Positions 8,035 to 16,296 of a stretch of DNA of 64,000 nucleotides are shown one piece after another. Numbering within the stretch: position 1 is the stretch's first letter; every line of letters begins with the position of its first letter. The position numbers and the translations under genes were made by a program. The notes beneath the pieces were generated by a model. The model ran no database searches, had not been told where the DNA came from, and saw nothing but the letters and a program-made list of their open reading frames with translations. Source of the DNA: an uncultured Gammaproteobacteria bacterium (GTDB taxonomy: Bacteria; Pseudomonadota; Gammaproteobacteria; Steroidobacterales; XN24); NCBI GenBank assembly GCA_947259915.1, contig CAMYOC010000049.1:1-64000 (forward strand), given 5' to 3'.

Positions 8035-8478
8035 TTAGCGGGTACTTGTGACATAGGTCAGTATTTCAACGACCTGTCCTGGCGTCTTGGCCCAAGCCAT
8101 CGCTGACGCATCCACTTCTTTCAATGCGTGAACGATATCTTCATCGTGAAGTGTGATGTAAGGCTTTCCGATAGCGGAACAATATCCGGCATCAAAAGCC
8201 GCATTCCATTGTTTGTATTTGTCTCCGAAGCGGACAACCGCGATATCGCATTTTTCCAACAAAGTTTTGGTGCGAATGCTGTTTACCTTGGAGGATTTGT
8301 GATCACGCCAAAAACTGCTGGATTCAGGTCCCAGCATGTCCCCAGCCGCGTCGCTTGCCTGGTGATCTGTCACGGCAGACGAAAAGGTTACTGGCAAATC
8401 CCGCGCTTTCGCGCCATCAGATATTTGCCGTCGCCAATCTGTATGGATTTCGCCAGAGAGGTACACGGTCCATTTCAT
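8035..8478 (-). CDS. YtoQ-family protein
   Basis: A 147-residue protein matching the YtoQ family: the start MKWTVYLSGEIHTDWRRQI and the later WNAAFDAGYCSAIGKPYITLH are characteristic. It has the look of a nucleoside 2-deoxyribosyltransferase-like alpha/beta fold, but the biochemical role is not established. The start is about 70 bp inside one attC-like site (8542-8601) and the stop is 3 bases from another core box, so the gene looks like the content of an integron cassette. Base composition is lower in GC than neighbouring genes, consistent with transfer. Confidence 0.8.
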   Translation of the reverse strand: MKWTVYLSGEIHTDWRRQISDGAKARDLPVTFSSAVTDHQASDAAGDMLGPESSSFWRDHKSSKVNSIRTKTLLEKCDIAVVRFGDKYKQWNAAFDAGYCSAIGKPYITLHDEDIVHALKEVDASAMAWAKTPGQVVEILTYVTSTR

Positions 8479-8541
8479 TTCGGCTCCTGACTAACATTGC
8501 AAATCATAGAATAGTCTAAATGTTGTGGTGTTCACCTATGC

Positions 8542-8601
8542 GCCTAACTTCTGCGGTAAATTGCCGAGTGTAACGAGGTCAATTTGACTGCTTTGTTAGC
8601 T
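8542..8601 (-). other. attC-like integron recombination site
   Basis: Read on the minus strand, this 60-bp segment starts at a GCTAAC box (8600-8595), runs through AAAGCAGTCAAATTGACC and GGCAATTTACCGC arms that pair with a few unpaired bases, and ends at GTTAGGC (8548-8542), which fits the GTTRRRY core. That is the standard attC plan: two core boxes around an imperfect palindrome. The stop codon of the preceding gene (8598-8596) lies inside the first core box, as is common in cassettes. Confidence 0.65.
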
Positions 8602-8808
8602 GCGATTCAGCCACTGCACAGCCAGCAATGCAATGTCTTCATTCAAATCGCAATACGAATCATCGAGCCTACCCAAGGCACCCTCGTGCGCATCCAATGC
8701 ACCGTATTGCTGATCGGTCAACTCGCTATTGAACGGCCTTCCAATAAAATCGATAGCCCGATGAAGCAGAGATTGGGCGGCGACAGCACCGATTTCACCA
8801 AGGCACAC
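8596..8808 (-). CDS. Short hypothetical gene of a cassette, possibly truncated
   Basis: A 70-residue frame starting at GTG 8808 and ending with its TAA inside the attC-like core box. The acidic C-terminal half (GALDAHEGALGRLDDSYCDL) looks like part of a helical protein. I do not recognise a family. An in-frame stop lies 15 bases upstream and the next gene's stop is only 12 bp away, so this may be the tail of a longer cassette gene cut at the junction. Confidence 0.4.
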   Translation of the reverse strand: MCLGEIGAVAAQSLLHRAIDFIGRPFNSELTDQQYGALDAHEGALGRLDDSYCDLNEDIALLAVQWLNRS

Positions 8809-8819
8809 TTGCGCTCGCG

Positions 8820-10133
8820 CTAGTCAACCCTTACTGCCGGGTCCGCACCCACGGGCAGCAGCTCTTCCGTTTCCTCCCGGTTCTTCAGGAACGGCACCAG
8901 GCAAAGCGGGATCAGGACGATCAGTGAGTCCAGGGCCAGGACGGCGGCGTAGTCGAAGCGCTCGGCGACGATGCCCTGCCAGTAATTCCCGATGCTGATG
9001 GCCAGGTTGCCCATACCCATGAACGCGGTGAACTGGGTGGCCGCGACCGCGGGGTTGGTCATGCCCATGAAGATGGCGTTGCGAACACCGAAGCTCATGC
9101 CGAAAACCGCGCCGTGGGCGATGATAGCGGCGTAGAGCAGGTCCAGGGGAACGGCCTGCAAACCGTGCGCATAAATCTGCATCGCCAGCATCATCGTCGG
9201 CACCGTCGTCAGCGCATAGGAGGCGGCCAGGGTCTTCTTGAGTCCGTAGCGGTCACCCAGCCAGCCCCCGAACAGACAGCCCAGTCCGGCAGCCACGGTA
9301 TTGTAGATGTTGATCGCCGCGATCTGACTCTCGGTCAGTCCGTAGTCCACCTGGATCGTGTTGAGGATGGCGTAGGCGAGCGCCATGGCCCCGCACGGCA
9401 GCAAGGAGAACGCCACGCCGACCATGGGCCCCCGGCCGGATCGCCAGAAGCTGTCGTAGGTGACCTTCACGAACGAGATCAAGTTCGTCACCAGCTTTCT
9501 CAGGACGTCGCGCTCCCTCGGCGCTGAGGGATCTGCGTAGGGGTCCCGCACGAAGAAGACGACGAATAAAAGGTTCATTGCCATCATCCCGCCGATGTAC
9601 GCCAGGGTGGCGTCGAAGCCGTATTGCCCGAAGACCCATATGGCGGCGCCACCACCCAGGCCGATGCCCAGGTACTGGCCACCGAACATGAATCCGTTGC
9701 CCCGGCCCCGTTCATCTTCCTTGAGCGCATGCACGGCGAGGGAGTCGATGGCCACGTCCTGGGTGGCGCAGAAAATATTGTTGAGCACGATCATGGCCAG
9801 CAACAGATCGAAATTCGCCGCGAAGTCGATCTTGGCGACAATCATCAAGGTCACGACCATCATGCTCGTGCAAAACAGGATCCATGCCTTGCGACCGCCC
9901 AGTCGCGGCAGCTTGATCAGGTCGATCAGGGGCGCCCACGCCCACTTGAAGGCCCAGGGCAGGTACAGGGCGGCGACGAAAGCGCCAATCTGGTCCAGCG
10001 GTATGCCCTGCTGGCGCATAAAGGCCACCATGGCAGTCGAGGTGAAGCCAACAGGTATGCCTTCCGAGATGTACAGGATGCCGAAGGTCAGGAAACGGCC
10101 GTTGGTGCTGTCGAGCAGATTCTTGGCGCTCAA
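8820..10133 (-). CDS. AmpG-like major facilitator permease
   Basis: A 437-residue polytopic membrane protein with about 12 helices. ISEGIPVGFTSTAMVAFMRQ near the start, WAFKWAWAPLID, GGRKAW and the helix-4 style CATQDVAIDSLAVHAL match the AmpG/acetyl-CoA transporter branch of the MFS. AmpG proper imports anhydro-muropeptides for cell-wall recycling, but no recycling genes lie nearby, so the substrate is open. The start appears to be TTG at 10133, with AAGAAGAG shortly upstream. Confidence 0.85.
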   Translation of the reverse strand: MSAKNLLDSTNGRFLTFGILYISEGIPVGFTSTAMVAFMRQQGIPLDQIGAFVAALYLPWAFKWAWAPLIDLIKLPRLGGRKAWILFCTSMMVVTLMIVAKIDFAANFDLLLAMIVLNNIFCATQDVAIDSLAVHALKEDERGRGNGFMFGGQYLGIGLGGGAAIWVFGQYGFDATLAYIGGMMAMNLLFVVFFVRDPYADPSAPRERDVLRKLVTNLISFVKVTYDSFWRSGRGPMVGVAFSLLPCGAMALAYAILNTIQVDYGLTESQIAAINIYNTVAAGLGCLFGGWLGDRYGLKKTLAASYALTTVPTMMLAMQIYAHGLQAVPLDLLYAAIIAHGAVFGMSFGVRNAIFMGMTNPAVAATQFTAFMGMGNLAISIGNYWQGIVAERFDYAAVLALDSLIVLIPLCLVPFLKNREETEELLPVGADPAVRVD

Positions 10134-10351
10134 GTGGGCTCTTCTTTTGGGTGTTCGCCGGCCGGCGGAGAGGCGACGTTAGCAGGAATGCCGCGATTGG
10201 TGCCAGTTGTTGCGCGGACGGCCGCGGCCCTGTGGGGGTCGTTGGAGCGCGTCGTTCATTGTCCCGGTTGCCTTCTCGAAGTTACCTCCGGCACCGCCTG
10301 CGCGAGTTGGGAAAATGCGGTCTGACCTCATTAATGCCCGACTTACGTGAG

Positions 10352-11182
10352 CTAACGCCGTTGCCGGCGTTCCATGCTCTGTATCAGCACCTCGAGCTCG
10401 TCCGGGTCGAGATCACCGTCGCCGTTCTTGTCTGCGCTGGCAAAGTCACTCTCCGGAAACCACTGGACCCCGTCGCCGCTGGCGGCTAATTCGCTGATCG
10501 AGGCGCCGCCGCTGTTGTCGGCATCGATTTGCTGAATCCATAACTCGGTCCGGCTGAGACCGCCTGTACCCGGGAGCGCCCCATCAGCCGTAGTGGTCAC
10601 GGACGCTACCTCCGGCGAGCGGCCGCCTGACCCGCCCACACCTGTTTCTATGCCGGGAGTCCCGGCCGATAGAGTTTCCGCGTTTGGCGTTGATGCCGTC
10701 TCCGCTTCTGCAGTTGTCGACAATCCGGCCGCTGACGTTGGTGCCATCTCCGCCGCCGGGGCTGCAGACAATCCGGTCGCCGGTGTTGGCGGAACCTCCA
10801 CCGCAGGAGTGACTACCGTTACGGCCTCTGGTGTTGACGCCACCTCCGCGGCTGTGGCTGGTGCCATGCCGGTCGCGGGGATTGCTGCAGTCTCGCCGGA
10901 TGCCGGGGTTGCCATCCCCGCCCCTGGCACGGTCTCTGCCGTTGCATCCGCCTGCACCCGGCGCTCGGCCTCGCTGATCAGGCCATCACCGTCGGTGTCG
11001 TAATCGGCGAACGATTGTTCGATGCGCCGGTTGAATTCCATGTCTGCGTAGTAGGCCGCCCGGAGTTCATAGAGCGACACATAGCCGTCGCCGTTTGCAT
11101 CGGCCCGGTCCACCAGTTCGTCGGCGTTCACCGGGAACGCCGCCAGCACGGCGACAATGGTGATGAGACGTTGTGCCATCAT
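10352..11182 (-). CDS. Secreted EF-hand calcium-binding protein with a low-complexity linker
   Basis: About 276 residues starting at the adjacent ATG codons 11182/11179, which place a signal peptide (RLITIVAVLAAFPVNA) at the N-terminus. Two EF-hand loops follow directly (DANGDGYVSLYE and DTDGDGLISEAE), then roughly 120 residues of Ala/Thr/Pro/Glu-rich repeats (units such as AAEMAPTSAAGLS), then two more EF-hand loops near the C-terminus (DADNSGGASISE and DKNGDGDLDPDE). The layout suggests an exported calcium sensor or binder with two separated EF pairs. The 10134-10351 gap upstream of its stop holds no clear gene. Confidence 0.85.
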   Translation of the reverse strand: MMAQRLITIVAVLAAFPVNADELVDRADANGDGYVSLYELRAAYYADMEFNRRIEQSFADYDTDGDGLISEAERRVQADATAETVPGAGMATPASGETAAIPATGMAPATAAEVASTPEAVTVVTPAVEVPPTPATGLSAAPAAEMAPTSAAGLSTTAEAETASTPNAETLSAGTPGIETGVGGSGGRSPEVASVTTTADGALPGTGGLSRTELWIQQIDADNSGGASISELAASGDGVQWFPESDFASADKNGDGDLDPDELEVLIQSMERRQRR

Positions 11183-11544
11183 GACAGACCGTCCTCGGCG
11201 CGCAATAATGGTGTCAGGTGAGATGGTAATATCATTGCGGATACTTCGTTCAGGCAACATTGCCGTAATTCTCATGCTCTATCAGGCTGTAGTAGCCTAA
11301 CATTGAGCATAGAAAAAAGGTGTCGGGTGAGGTGGTCAGGGTTTATTTATCAAGACGATTAATCTGACCCCCGCTCAGCATCAGGCTTTTTATTCGCTCT
11401 AGCTGATCAAGCTCCGGACACCACAGACTGGTTCCAGCCCAGATTGCCGCTTCATAGACGACCGCTACCGGACGTTTGCAGCCTGTTTGAGAATCTCAGT
11501 TGGGTCGTAGTGAACCTCTGATCGGCTTAGCAGACGCCGGTCGC
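11183..11544. other. 362-bp gap with repeats and a hairpin, no gene
   Basis: No coding frame here is convincing. It contains two near-identical 20-bp direct repeats (11210-11229 and 11319-11338) and an imperfect hairpin between them (11274-11310). A TAATCTGACCCC stretch near 11360 resembles sequence often found beside short mobile repeats. The whole looks like the remains of a small repeat element. Confidence 0.4.
11210..11338. repeat. Direct 20-bp repeats flanking a hairpin
   Basis: GGTGTCAGGTGAGATGGTAA at 11210-11229 and GGTGTCGGGTGAGGTGGTCA at 11319-11338 agree at 17 of 20 positions. Between them, 11274-11310 folds as ATGCTC/GAGCAT with an inner AGGCT/AGCCT stem. This is a compact repeat-hairpin-repeat structure of unknown origin. 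Confidence 0.5.
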
Positions 11545-12273
11545 TCACGCCGCTCTTAGCGCGTGGCGCAAAAAATGCGGGTGGATCCGCCCCATGGCCA
11601 CCGCCTTGACGATGTCAGCACGATGGACGAACCCTGCCGTCATTGCCTCGTGGAGCCATTCTTCCCATTGCGCCGTCATCGGGTGTTGCGGACGTTTCCA
11701 CGGCTGCTCGCGAACGTGGCTGAAATGGATCAGACGCGTGTCGTCCCTGACCATGTTGTAGTGGTTCCAGCGCGGATCGATGGCCTGGATTAGCGCCGGG
11801 TCCACCCAGGCCAGACGGATAAAATCCTTGTAGCGGATCTGACCCGGACCCGGCTCGGCGGTGTTGGGCACCACCGGATCGAACATCGTCTCCGGATCCC
11901 AGTCCTTCAGCCGCGCGCAGTCGAGGACCATCACGCTGGTCTCGTTGCGCGGCGCGACCGGCTCGCCGGCAAACGTCCCCTCGATATTGCGCACGATGCC
12001 GATGGCGTGTGGCGGCTGCAGCTGCGCGGCCAGTTCCACCACGTCCGCGAGCACCAGCTGGTCGGCATCCATATAGATGCCGGTGCCCTGATAGGCGCAC
12101 AGCCTGGGCACGGTAAAGCGGACAAAACCGAACCGTGTGCCGCCCTTGCGCTTGTGTGTCTGGCAACCGGCGATGATCTCGATCTCGGCGCTGGTGTGTT
12201 TGCGGATCGAATATTCCAGTACCCGTTGCGCCACGTATTGACTGGGATCGGTGCCGATGACGATCTTGATCAT
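11545..12273 (-). CDS. Glycosyltransferase family 8-like protein
   Basis: A 242-residue protein starting MIKIVIGTDPSQYVAQ, with a metal-binding D-x-D motif in GIYMDADQLVLADV (residues 69-71) and the later substrate region TSVMVLDCARLKDW and HYNMVRDDTRLIHFSHV. This is the pattern of GT8-like or nucleotide-diphospho-sugar transferases acting on surface glycans. It is the last gene of the leftward set that starts at 16180, with 43 bp to the oxygenase gene. Its core resembles the N-terminal domain of the large fusion at 13793-16180, so the two may have arisen by duplication. Confidence 0.75.
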   Translation of the reverse strand: MIKIVIGTDPSQYVAQRVLEYSIRKHTSAEIEIIAGCQTHKRKGGTRFGFVRFTVPRLCAYQGTGIYMDADQLVLADVVELAAQLQPPHAIGIVRNIEGTFAGEPVAPRNETSVMVLDCARLKDWDPETMFDPVVPNTAEPGPGQIRYKDFIRLAWVDPALIQAIDPRWNHYNMVRDDTRLIHFSHVREQPWKRPQHPMTAQWEEWLHEAMTAGFVHRADIVKAVAMGRIHPHFLRHALRAA

Positions 12274-12316
12274 GTTGCACTCTCGGCGGCGCCGGCAGCA
12301 GCCCGCCCCTCGGAAA

Positions 12317-13021
12317 TCATGCGACCTTGCGCAGGAAACGACGCACCCGGGCGACCGGGCTGCCGCTGTTGACGACGACGATAAACACCTTTCTTAGCTC
12401 ACCTTCAGGGCAGCAGATCTCGCGCACGCCGTGCCAGGAATTCTTGCGCTGCATAAAGATCAGGCTGCGGTTACCCAGCGCGTCAGCGCCAAGCACGCGG
12501 TCAAAGTCATCAAAGCCGGGCGCCGAATCCCGCCGGAAGCGGCCTCCATCGTCGAGGATCAGCGTCTCGCCGCCCCACTCCGTGCGCCAGTCCTCGGCCG
12601 TGTTCAGATAAAAGATATGCGAGCCCAGCTTGTGGCGGGCGTCACAATGGGGCGAGACGGAGCAACCGTTGGGCGTGTAATGCCAGTGGTAACTGAGATC
12701 CAGCAGACGCACACCGAATATGCGGCGCAGAAATTCCCGGTAGCGTGGACCCCTTAGCTCGTCGACGAAATCCTGCCACGGCGCTGGCACCACGACTTTG
12801 TCGCTGTACTCCAGCGTATAGCGGTCATGGCTCTGCTGACCGTGTGCGCGCTCGACACCAAAGACCTTTTTGAACAACGCTATTCCGGGCAGATTGTCGC
12901 GCAGCGCCTGGTAACCCGCAGCGGTCAGCAGGCCTTCCGGATTGAGCCAGGGATAGGGCTGCTGTTGGCGAAAATACTCGCCGTCCAGCGCGTCCATCTT
13001 CTCGTAGTTCAGGTATTCCAT
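12317..13021 (-). CDS. 2-oxoglutarate/Fe(II)-dependent oxygenase-like protein
   Basis: About 234 residues. The iron-binding facial triad is visible as H-x-D in SVSPHCDARHKLGSH and the distal His in MQRKNSWHGVREI, with a following arginine suited to bind 2-oxoglutarate. The spacing and GGETLILDDGG strand match the double-stranded beta-helix of prolyl-4-hydroxylase-like enzymes. ATG at 13021 is chosen because it begins the conserved part and lies 5 bp after the stop of the upstream gene. In this setting it probably hydroxylates a sugar or a lipid-linked intermediate, but that is inference. Confidence 0.8.
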   Translation of the reverse strand: MEYLNYEKMDALDGEYFRQQQPYPWLNPEGLLTAAGYQALRDNLPGIALFKKVFGVERAHGQQSHDRYTLEYSDKVVVPAPWQDFVDELRGPRYREFLRRIFGVRLLDLSYHWHYTPNGCSVSPHCDARHKLGSHIFYLNTAEDWRTEWGGETLILDDGGRFRRDSAPGFDDFDRVLGADALGNRSLIFMQRKNSWHGVREICCPEGELRKVFIVVVNSGSPVARVRRFLRKVA

Positions 13022-13026
13022 GGTGT

Positions 13027-13800
13027 TCAGACCCTGTTCCCGGACCGGTTGCTGTGGATCCAGCGCGCGAGCGCGGCCTGAGCCAGACGCTTGACCCGGC
13101 CGGTCGGGATCAGCTCGCGTTGCCAACGCACGGCCAGCGTCTCATCCAGCGCATAGGCGATCGGCTTTCCGGTCTCCACCGTGAGCGAGGAGATCGCCTC
13201 GTCGGAGATACCTTCGAGCAGCTTGCGTATCGCTCTTACGCTGGTCTTGTGGGCCACGACCAGCACCCGCTCACCGGCGCCGAGGGCCGGGACGATGTCC
13301 TCTTCCCAGCAGGGCAGGACCCGTCGCAGCGTGTCCTGCATGCTTTCGCCCCGGGGCAGCGACTCCGGCTGGAGTTGCGCATAGCGCGGATCGTTGCCCG
13401 GAAACCGCGGATCGTCTTCGGCGACTGACGGCGGACGCTGCGCATAACCGCTCTGCCAGGTGGCGAACTGCCGGAGACCGAACTCCCGGGCCGCCTGCTG
13501 ACGGCTCATGCCCTGCAGGACGCCGTAATGGCGTTCGTTGAGACGCCAGCTCCGTTGTACGGGCAACTCTGGCTGGTCCATTTCCGTCAGCACGATATCC
13601 AGTGTCTCTTCGGCGCGCCGCAGCCAGGATGTCAACGCGATATCGAATTCGTATCCGGCTTCGCGCAGGATGCGGCCCACGGCGCGGGCCTGATCGCGGC
13701 CGCGCGCATTGAGATCCACATCGCTCCAGCCGGTCATGCGCCGATCCCGATTCCACTCGCTTTGGCCGTGACGGACGATAACCAGGTTTGCGTCAGCCAT
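13027..13800 (-). CDS. gpmA: 2,3-bisphosphoglycerate-dependent phosphoglycerate mutase-like
   Basis: 257 residues starting MADANLVIVRHGQSEWN, with the phosphohistidine RHG motif, RRMTGWSDVDLNARG and LNERHYGVLQG as in dPGM. The usual interconversion is 3-phosphoglycerate to 2-phosphoglycerate in glycolysis. The second histidine motif reads AHKTSVRAI where the family normally has AHGNSLRAL, and the C-terminal substrate loop is also altered, so the enzyme is divergent. It overlaps the upstream fusion gene by 8 bp and sits in a glycan locus, which hints at a dedicated phospho-sugar or phosphoglycerate role. The gpmA symbol describes the family, not a proven function. Confidence 0.8.
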   Translation of the reverse strand: MADANLVIVRHGQSEWNRDRRMTGWSDVDLNARGRDQARAVGRILREAGYEFDIALTSWLRRAEETLDIVLTEMDQPELPVQRSWRLNERHYGVLQGMSRQQAAREFGLRQFATWQSGYAQRPPSVAEDDPRFPGNDPRYAQLQPESLPRGESMQDTLRRVLPCWEEDIVPALGAGERVLVVAHKTSVRAIRKLLEGISDEAISSLTVETGKPIAYALDETLAVRWQRELIPTGRVKRLAQAALARWIHSNRSGNRV

Positions 13801-16180
13801 TACCCGGCTCCAGCATCGCTCGCACCCGCGCCGCAACGTGCTCTGCTTCGCGCAGCGCCGGCCGCCCACCGGGCGCGAGCTCGCGCCCGAACATCTGTGC
13901 AACGCCGGCGTCGACCAAGGCCCGATGCAACAATGAAGCCTTACGGCGCGGCCGCACCCAGCCCCGATCGATCAGACGCGCGCAAAGATATTGCAGGCCA
14001 CGCTGCGGCCGGATGGTGCCACGCTTGTTCAGCCGCGGTTTGCGCGATCGGCGCAACACCCATTCGGCAAGACGCGCCCGCGCTCCGGCCCGGCGCTCGG
14101 GCAGCGGGTAGATATACAAGGGCTTGCCGGCGGCGGAGGCTTCGCTGAGCATGGATTCACTCTCGCCGGTGACCACCAGGATGTCGGCCAGCGCCAGATA
14201 GCCCGCATAGGGATTTTCGGTCGCGTCTGGCGCCCAGCGGTGGAGCGCATTATTGGGTCCAAGCGCTTGCTCCAGCGCATCGGTCGCCGCGGTGCTTGTG
14301 CGCGGACTGGTGATGGCAAACACCGAACCGCCGAGCGCGCCGGCAAAGGCACGGACTTCCTCGCCCATAGTCGCCGCAGCGGACGAGTCGCAACGATGCA
14401 GGGCCGAGTCACCGCCAACGATCAGCGCGATGCGCGGTCGCGGCGCGTTACCAAACAGGCCCTGCCAGCGCGCGGCCGCAGACTCGATCGCGGCGCGGTC
14501 AAACGGATTCAGCGGCGCCAGTGTCTGTAGCCGATGAGGATGGGCGAACTGGCGAAAGTGGGCGCAGCCAACTACCAGATCGAAGTGCTCCGCCACTTCG
14601 CCGCCCTTGCGTCCCAGGTGGACCAGACGGCTGCCGCCGGCATTCTGCGCGCCGATCCAGCGGGCCACCGGCGCGCTGCGCCTGCCGACCGAAATCACCA
14701 GATCCGGCCACGGTGGTGTCAGCAGGTCCGAGCCGCGGCGATCCACGCCACGCAGACTGGGACCGAGCAGCCCGTTGCTGAGGTAATTGAACAGATTGAA
14801 ACGCAGCTGCTTGACCTCGGTCGGCCAGCCCAGGGCTTGCGCCAGCGCCCGGGATTGTATCGAATGCCCGGCCTTATCGTCCGCCAGCACCCACACCCGG
14901 GGCTGTTCGCCCAGACAACGACCACCCCCGTGATGGTCCCATGACAGTCGGCCGAAGCGGTGCCGGGTGCGGATTGTCAACCGCCAGTGAACCAGCGGAT
15001 GCCGGCGGGCGGCGCCGTCGATCAGCGCCAGCCACCATGCCTGATCACGGGTCCGGCGTCGGGACTCATCAGCGGCACCAGGATCCTGGTCATCGATCAC
15101 CAGCAACACGAACTTCGCGGCCACTGCGAACATCTCGTCGAGCAGCCAGGGCACATCCTCGTCGGGCAGATATTCCAGCAGCCGGCTGCAGATGACGCCG
15201 TTCGCCGGCCGCGGCATCGTACCCGGTGGACGACGCAGCGGATTGTGCCGCGATGCGTCGACCCCGGCGATGGTATCGCCCAAGGTGTAATGCACCAGAT
15301 CAGGGTCGCCGGCCTGCGCCATGAGTTCGGGCAGACTGCGCCAGACCGCGGCTGGCGACGGCCTGACGGCACTCCGCGCCGGGCCGTCCGTCTCCGCCGT
15401 CAGCGCCAAAAATTTTCGGCTCGGGCGTTCAGCGGTGAACGGCTGGAAGCCTGCTGCGTCTGCGTCATGCTCGAGGGCCTCCCAAACCGGGGCGACCGGA
15501 TTCGCCTGATAGACGAATTGCCGCGGGAAGGGCCGCCAGGGCTGTGTCTGTAACACGGTGAAATGGATCAGATGCGAATGGCCTGGACGATACTCGTCGT
15601 CCCGGGCGTTCCAGCCGTGATCGATCGGACCCCACAGACCGCTGATCCTTCGCGCGCGCGCTTCCAGGCGCTTGCGCCGCTCCCGGCGCACCGCTGCCAG
15701 CGGCCACACCGTGGCCATGCGCGCGCAGTCGACCAGCATCACTGACGTGTCGCGGTCGGAGATCGACATAAAACCGTGCTCACCCATGGGCGTATCGAAC
15801 AGGTCGGCCGGATCGCTGAGATAGACCTGGTCCACGTCGTTATAGATGGCGCGCCCGGTGCCGCCGGCCAATTCGGGGATGGCAAAGCGATAGTTGGTAA
15901 AACCGGTCAGCCAGCGCCGCGGATCAAAACCCGGCAGCTCTTTCATCAGCGTGATCTCGTAGACGCGCGCAGGATCACGCACCTGCTCGACCGACCAGAT
16001 AAAAACGCGCTCGGCGCGCTGCTGCGCGGTCTCGGTGCCGACAAAGATCCGCACCGGCGCCCGCTCGCTGGGCACAAACCCCTCGCGCACGCCCAGCACC
16101 ACGCGCTCCAGATCGAAGGGCGTGGTCGGCGGACTGGATTGCTCGATACCGGCCAGAACGGCCTGGCGCTCGGCTACCAT
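13793..16180 (-). CDS. Three-part fusion: GT-like, methyltransferase-like and ELM1 domains
   Basis: A 795-residue protein. Residues about 43-260 resemble a GT8-like glycosyltransferase (RIFVGTETAQQRAERVFIWS; D-x-D in AIYNDVDQVYLSD at 115-117; SHLIHFTVLQTQPW). Residues about 275-410 look like the back half of a class I methyltransferase (ANGVICSRLLEYLPDEDVPW, a motif-IV style region) without an obvious SAM-binding GxGxG loop. From about 428 the rest is an ELM1 domain (PPWPDLVISVGRRSAPVARW, RPRIALIVGGDSAL, ILVVTGESESMLSEASAAGKP). It starts the leftward glycan operon, is followed by the mutase gene with an 8-bp overlap, and faces the ABC exporter across 116 bp. No other protein in the window has this arrangement. 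Confidence 0.8.
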   Translation of the reverse strand: MVAERQAVLAGIEQSSPPTTPFDLERVVLGVREGFVPSERAPVRIFVGTETAQQRAERVFIWSVEQVRDPARVYEITLMKELPGFDPRRWLTGFTNYRFAIPELAGGTGRAIYNDVDQVYLSDPADLFDTPMGEHGFMSISDRDTSVMLVDCARMATVWPLAAVRRERRKRLEARARRISGLWGPIDHGWNARDDEYRPGHSHLIHFTVLQTQPWRPFPRQFVYQANPVAPVWEALEHDADAAGFQPFTAERPSRKFLALTAETDGPARSAVRPSPAAVWRSLPELMAQAGDPDLVHYTLGDTIAGVDASRHNPLRRPPGTMPRPANGVICSRLLEYLPDEDVPWLLDEMFAVAAKFVLLVIDDQDPGAADESRRRTRDQAWWLALIDGAARRHPLVHWRLTIRTRHRFGRLSWDHHGGGRCLGEQPRVWVLADDKAGHSIQSRALAQALGWPTEVKQLRFNLFNYLSNGLLGPSLRGVDRRGSDLLTPPWPDLVISVGRRSAPVARWIGAQNAGGSRLVHLGRKGGEVAEHFDLVVGCAHFRQFAHPHRLQTLAPLNPFDRAAIESAAARWQGLFGNAPRPRIALIVGGDSALHRCDSSAAATMGEEVRAFAGALGGSVFAITSPRTSTAATDALEQALGPNNALHRWAPDATENPYAGYLALADILVVTGESESMLSEASAAGKPLYIYPLPERRAGARARLAEWVLRRSRKPRLNKRGTIRPQRGLQYLCARLIDRGWVRPRRKASLLHRALVDAGVAQMFGRELAPGGRPALREAEHVAARVRAMLEPGNG

Positions 16181-16296
16181 CAGCGGGGTCTCGGGTGGCT
16201 GCGGATGAACCGGGTATTATACGCGAACCCGGTTTGCCGAGCCGTGGCCGGGCCTGCCCCGGCGCATGGCCCGGCGCGCCCTCGAGAGAACTCTGC

